Positions 60,553 to 64,000 of a DNA stretch of 64,000 nucleotides are shown here, piece by piece. The translations under genes were made by a program, and so were the position numbers. Positions within the stretch are counted from its first letter, which is position 1. Each line of letters begins with the position of its first letter. The notes beneath the pieces are model-generated. The model was not told the DNA's origin. It made no database searches and worked only from the letters and a program-made list of their open reading frames with translations. This stretch comes from Demequina oxidasica (GTDB lineage: Bacteria; Actinomycetota; Actinomycetes; Actinomycetales; Demequinaceae): NCBI RefSeq assembly GCF_000975115.1, contig NZ_BBRE01000001.1, positions 1,207,322 through 1,271,321 on the forward strand. The letters are read 5' to 3'.

Positions 60553-61400
60553 GAAAGCAACGCGCGGAAGGCCGCGGCGGCGCGCTCCGGAGCACCCTCG
60601 CTCAGCCCCAAGAACAAGCTGGGCTCGGTCAGCTCGAGTTCGAGCACTACCGGGCCGTCCGGGGTTGGCAACAGGTCGACTCGCGTGTAGGCGAGCGCTG
60701 GCAGCGACGCGACGATGGCGTCCCCGAGTTCGCGTTCGGCGGTTGAGGCGTGCGTACCCACCACCTTCTCGTCGGCATAGATTCCGGTCTCCCACGACAT
60801 GTCTCGCGACAGGATTGCCGCCTTGCGCGCGGCGTGAGAGAACTCACCACCCACGTACATCAATGCCGTCTCGCCCACCTCGTCGATCTGGGCGAGGTAC
60901 GGCTGGATCATGGCCGTCTTGCCGCTGGCATGAAGCGCGTCAATGTGTGCGCGGGCCGCGGCCTCGTCCCCGTCAAAGAGCTTGGCCCCGTTGGAACCGG
61001 CCCCCACAGACGGCTTGACCACTAGGTGGCCGTCGAGGGGCACCACCACGTCATCGGGAATCGCCTGGCCCGGGTCTACGAAGGTCGTGGGGACTACCGG
61101 GAATCCGCGTGCCGCGAGGTCCGCAAGGTAGCGCTTATCCGTGTTCCACTGGATGGTCTGGAGCGGGTTGTGCAACGTGGAAACTCGAGAGACGCGCTCT
61201 GCCCACAGCAGGAACGCGTCTAGGTTGTCGTGATAATTCCATGTCGAGCGCAGGATGACGGCGTCATACGCGGCCCAGTCCACCTCCGGGTCGTCCCAGC
61301 ACACCAGTTCCGCCTCGGGAAGGTGGGGAAGCAGCATGGTCTCGTCGGCATCGGGAACGGGCAGGTCGACGGTGGTCACGAGAGCGATGCGAGCAGTCAT
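60549..61400 (-). CDS. ATP-grasp family protein (RimK-like)
   Basis: A 283-residue ATP-grasp ligase: RIALVTTVDLPVPDADETML, VILRSTWNYHDNLDAFLLWA, NTDKRYLADLAARGFPVVPT, HLVVKPSVGAGSNGAKLFDG for ATP binding and VLELELTEPSLFLGLSEGAP with metal-binding Glu residues near the end. It resembles glutathione-synthetase-like and prokaryotic GRIP-type ligases; the substrate is unknown. TAGGCT (61407-61412) lies 6 nt before the ATG and overlaps the upstream stop. Confidence 0.87.
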   Translation of the reverse strand: MTARIALVTTVDLPVPDADETMLLPHLPEAELVCWDDPEVDWAAYDAVILRSTWNYHDNLDAFLLWAERVSRVSTLHNPLQTIQWNTDKRYLADLAARGFPVVPTTFVDPGQAIPDDVVVPLDGHLVVKPSVGAGSNGAKLFDGDEAAARAHIDALHASGKTAMIQPYLAQIDEVGETALMYVGGEFSHAARKAAILSRDMSWETGIYADEKVVGTHASTAERELGDAIVASLPALAYTRVDLLPTPDGPVVLELELTEPSLFLGLSEGAPERAAAAFRALLS

Positions 61401-61409
61401 GCCGCCAGC

Positions 61410-61949
61410 CTATGGGGCATTGGGGGTCGCGATGGTACCCATCCAGCGAGCGTGCGCTGTGTACATGTGTCCCCATGCCTGGTGGTCAGGTGAGTCCTGG
61501 TGTGTGCACCAGCGGGCCATGGATTCGAGCCGTGCACCAGTCACGTGTAGGACGGAGGTCAGCGGGACCTCTCCATACGCAGCCATGAACGTGGCGGCGG
61601 GTACGGGATCGTGCTCGATCCATACATCGGTGGCCCTGCGCGGAAAGCTGGCTGTGGCATCGTGCCATTGCCGCAGGGCCCGCGCGACGGAGGTGAGGAC
61701 CGCGGCATCGCCCCGGAAGTCGGCCTCGCCGCCGGCAACCTCGCCCTCGATGAAGCCCAGCACCTCGCGGCCCCGGCCGTCGAATCCGAGTGGCTCGGGC
61801 ACCCAGGTCACGCCGCGCTCGCGGACGTGAGTCAACAGTCGCTGTACGGTGGCGCTCTGCGGGCTGGCCGCGCGGCGCACGGTATCGCCCACGCGCACCA
61901 CTGCACCGTTGACGTTGCCGCCAGTCAGCTCAACCTCGTGCTCGCTCAT
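61410..61949 (-). pseudogene. phosphotransferase-fold protein with internal deletion of the catalytic lobe
   Basis: A 179-residue frame. The N-lobe of an APH-type kinase is intact (LTGGNVNGAVVRVGDTVRRA, VPEPLGFDGRGREVLGFIEG, ALRQWHDATASFP). The expected catalytic HGD/HND loop and IDWD/IDFD motifs are missing: after WIEHDPVPAA the sequence jumps to FMAAYGEVPLTSVLHV, like the family C-terminus. Members are usually about 250 residues or more, so roughly 80 appear lost in frame. Probably inactive. It lies 21 nt after the VanZ-RDD gene. Confidence 0.65.
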
Positions 61950-61970
61950 GTCATGGCCCCCACATGCCCG

Positions 61971-63107
61971 TTACTCGATGCGAGGCAGCACCTGGGTTTC
62001 GGACGCGGCCATGTGCTGGTCCGCCCGGATTGCGGGCCGGGTGCGGGTGAGGGTGACCGAGGCTAGCTCGGACACGGTCCGGTTGTCGCGTCGCACCACC
62101 GCGCACGCGAACTCGATCATGGGCACTACGAAGACGTAGATAAACGGCAGGAGCGCCATCGGCAGCCATCGCACCGCAAATCTCACGGTGACCTGCCACA
62201 GCGCGGCATGGCGTCGGGGTGAGTTGAGTCGCGCGGGCGCGATGTTGACGGTGACCTGGCCTGGTGTGGCCCTGTCGCGGCGCAGTGCCGGGAACAACCA
62301 CGCGATCGCGAGCGCCGCGACCAGCACAATGACGAGGGGGATCTTGCCGGAGGCGAGCAGGTCCTCCGCCGCCTCGCGCCCGTCGTTCAGTGCGACGAAG
62401 AAAGCCTGGACGCCCTGCGCGGCCACTGCGAGCACCGCGATCAGCGCGAGGTCGATGAACCCGGCCAGGGTTCGTCGTCCCAGTGACGGCGGGGCCAGGT
62501 CCGGGACCTTCCTAGGCGTGGTGAACGGCAGGATGCTGATGGCGATATATGAGATGACCACGCCCACCACGCCGCCGATGGTGTTGGCCACGACATCGTC
62601 GACGTCGAGCAGGCGGTACGGGCAGGGGTAGATTCCCCAGAACCCCGTGCCCTGAGTCGCCTCGATGAGCCCCGAGGCCAGGAACGCGGCGAAGATGACG
62701 CCGAACCCGTTCCACCGGGTGACCTGATGCAGGAAAAAGGCGAACGGGACAAAGAGCAGCACGTTGAACGCGACTTGGAGGAATATTGCGGAGGTGCTGG
62801 TGGCCTCCCAGCCGATCACCGCCGCCTGGCTGGCGATGGGCTTGATCGAGGCGAACAGGTCCGTCTGCCAGTAGTCGCGCAGGTTGGGCGAGGGGCACTC
62901 GACGGAACTCGGCCGTGGCATCGGGAACACCGTGAAGGCACCCAGCGCGACCGCCGAACCCAGCAGTCCCAGTGCGGAAATCATGGGCCATCCGCGCAGG
63001 CGTCCGTAGCGTCGCACCACGCGCGCGAGGATCGGCAGCATCGCGAGGGGGATGAGTGCGCCGGTGGCAAACACTGTGACAAGCGCGTTGACGCGGTACT
63101 GATCCAT
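61971..63107 (-). CDS. VanZ-like and RDD double-domain membrane protein
   Basis: A 378-residue protein. The N-terminal VanZ-like domain has helices such as VTVFATGALIPLAMLPILA and the signature FNVLLFVPFAFFLHQV, GLIEATQG, RLLDVDDVVANTIGGVVG. The C-terminal RDD domain starts at LGRRTLAGFIDLALIAVLAV and continues with FPALRRDRATPGQ. VanZ-like proteins have been tied to teicoplanin/lipoglycopeptide tolerance and envelope charge; RDD proteins to transport. TAGGCT (63115-63120 on this strand) ends 7 nt before the ATG. Confidence 0.88.
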   Translation of the reverse strand: MDQYRVNALVTVFATGALIPLAMLPILARVVRRYGRLRGWPMISALGLLGSAVALGAFTVFPMPRPSSVECPSPNLRDYWQTDLFASIKPIASQAAVIGWEATSTSAIFLQVAFNVLLFVPFAFFLHQVTRWNGFGVIFAAFLASGLIEATQGTGFWGIYPCPYRLLDVDDVVANTIGGVVGVVISYIAISILPFTTPRKVPDLAPPSLGRRTLAGFIDLALIAVLAVAAQGVQAFFVALNDGREAAEDLLASGKIPLVIVLVAALAIAWLFPALRRDRATPGQVTVNIAPARLNSPRRHAALWQVTVRFAVRWLPMALLPFIYVFVVPMIEFACAVVRRDNRTVSELASVTLTRTRPAIRADQHMAASETQVLPRIE

Positions 63108-63114
63108 GTAGCCG

Positions 63115-63124
63115 AGCCTAGGCT
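63115..63124. promoter_or_regulatory. palindromic bidirectional -10 element
   Basis: AGCCTAGGCT is its own complement and provides TAGGCT on both strands: 7 nt before the VanZ-RDD ATG and exactly 6 nt before a forward GTG at 63131. Symmetric -10 boxes are known to give divergent transcripts. Confidence 0.5.
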
Positions 63125-63130
63125 AGCGGC

Positions 63131-63184
63131 GTGACTTCTTTGGTGCCGGTGCCCGATATCCGAACCCGGCTACGGTATTGCTGA
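63131..63184 (+). other. possible 17-codon leaderless ORF or gene remnant
   Basis: GTG 63131 opens VTSLVPVPDIRTRLRYC then TGA. The placement 6 nt after a -10 box is like many real starts here, and VPDIRTRLRY reads like a natural N-terminus. It may be the remnant of a lost gene or a short peptide. Nothing else is visible up to 63246. Confidence 0.3.
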
Positions 63185-63246
63185 GGGACGCGGCCGCGCC
63201 CGGATCCGGGACGTTCGTCTGGGCGGGGAGGTGCTGACGGGATTAT

Positions 63247-64000
63247 CTACAGCTTGGGGCCCAAGGGAGGCTGCTCGACGTACTCGTCGAGCTCGTGCAC
63301 CTCGTTGGGCGCGGGGGCGTCCTCCGCCTTGGGATCGTTGTCGAGACGCTCAGTGCCGTTGCGCAACATGGGGATGGTCAGGACGGCGATGCCGAACGCC
63401 GCGAGACCCGCGCCCGCCGAGGTGTAGAGCCCCGCGTGAGCTCCCCCTCGCTCAATCAATACCCCGGCAATCCACGCGCCGAGCGCGACACCGGCGCCCA
63501 TTCCGATCCGCACCCAGGCCATGCCCTCCGTGATTTGGTCGCGCTTGACGACGCGTTGCACCACGGTGTCCGCATTGGTGAGGGAGGGGGCGATTGTCGC
63601 GCCCGCGAGGAAGCCGATGATGGCGAAGACCACCAGGTTGGGCGAGAGGCTGATGGCGGTGAAGCCGAGCCCGAGGAAGAGTGCACCAATCACGGTGCGC
63701 TTCCATAGCGGAGTCTTCCATCGGCGGGAGCCGTAGAACAGGCCGCCCACGAACGATCCGGCGGAGACGATGCCGAGCAGCACCCCCGCCCAGGCCTTGT
63801 GGCCCTGCTCGTCGGAGAACGCCACCGTAGAGATGTCGAAGGAACCAAACATGGTGCCGATGCCAAGTGCGATCAGCGTGACAGCGATGATCGCCGGCGG
63901 GACGCGCCACCCCAGGCCCACGCCGCCTGTCTCCTTGCGCGTAGGGGGCTGGGTGCTACGTTGCGGCAGCAGAATGGCGATGCCGATCACCATTGCAGTG
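63247..64000 (-). CDS. MFS transporter, C-terminal half (partial)
   Basis: At least 250 residues of a major facilitator protein, open at the right edge. Six helices are seen (VPPAIIAVTLIALGIGTMFG; WAGVLLGIVSAGSFVGGLFY; TVIGALFLGLGFTAISLS; FAIIGFLAGATIAPSLTNAD; MGAGVALGAWIAGVL; YTSAGAGLAAFGIAVLTIPM), matching the second half of a 12-helix exporter. The acidic cytoplasmic tail ends PPLGPKL. The substrate is unknown; the start lies outside the window. Confidence 0.85.
   Translation of the reverse strand, partial: TAMVIGIAILLPQRSTQPPTRKETGGVGLGWRVPPAIIAVTLIALGIGTMFGSFDISTVAFSDEQGHKAWAGVLLGIVSAGSFVGGLFYGSRRWKTPLWKRTVIGALFLGLGFTAISLSPNLVVFAIIGFLAGATIAPSLTNADTVVQRVVKRDQITEGMAWVRIGMGAGVALGAWIAGVLIERGGAHAGLYTSAGAGLAAFGIAVLTIPMLRNGTERLDNDPKAEDAPAPNEVHELDEYVEQPPLGPKL

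Overview
The window is GC-rich DNA that looks like a high-GC Gram-positive bacterium (Actinomycetota, most likely Micrococcales). The reasons are frequent GTG/TTG starts, many genes with a -10 box about 6 nt before the start codon (leaderless mRNAs), a family-2 cellulose-binding module, PASTA and tail-anchored Ser/Thr kinase signalling, and a gene order like the PFNA cluster described in Bifidobacterium. The genus cannot be fixed from the sequence.

Layout. 1-2032: an IS3-family element cut by the left edge, an orphan gene fragment beside it, and a glycosyltransferase cut off at its C-terminus. 2145-5249: a secreted 5'-nucleotidase-like enzyme carrying a cellulose-binding module, a terminator, and a higBA toxin-antitoxin pair. 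5339-26745: glycine cleavage genes gcvP at one end and gcvT-gcvH at the other, separated by a nine-gene signalling and envelope cluster (8357-25107): kinase, giant Ig/Fn3-PASTA protein, MoxR ATPase, DUF58, transglutaminase-like protein, FHA membrane protein, PP2C phosphatase, a protein with six DDST[QR]L repeats, and an FHA-HTH protein. Most of these genes overlap by 1-4 nt. 26772-29867: Nudix hydrolase, tag, metF, OsmC.

29884-41866 is a sugar-acid island. A six-gene reverse-strand operon (FAH-family hydrolase, SDR, APH-fold kinase, enolase paralogue, SDR, SMP-30 lactonase) diverges from dgoD. It is followed by an AraF-like ABC importer and a FadR-type GntR regulator. A 9-bp motif, ATCAGATAG, lies in the divergent promoter region and again in front of the regulator gene. 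The set suggests a non-phosphorylating galactose/galactonate route. It may end in pyruvate plus glycerate, with glycerate re-entering glycolysis through the operon kinase and enolase.

41990-64000 is mixed: metE, acetyltransferases, a lipoprotein, a surface beta-propeller/Fn3 protein with recent repeat expansion, a KhtTU-like K+/H+ antiporter, a methyltransferase, an Ntn-type P1/NylC-like peptidase, an ABC-F ATPase divergent from topoisomerase IB, a PatB-like lyase, two phosphotransferase-fold proteins that have lost their catalytic residues, an ATP-grasp enzyme, a VanZ-RDD membrane protein, and an MFS transporter cut by the right edge. Two small reverse-strand genes (54 and 48 codons) are annotated here because they are easily missed. 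I saw no rRNA, tRNA or CRISPR array.
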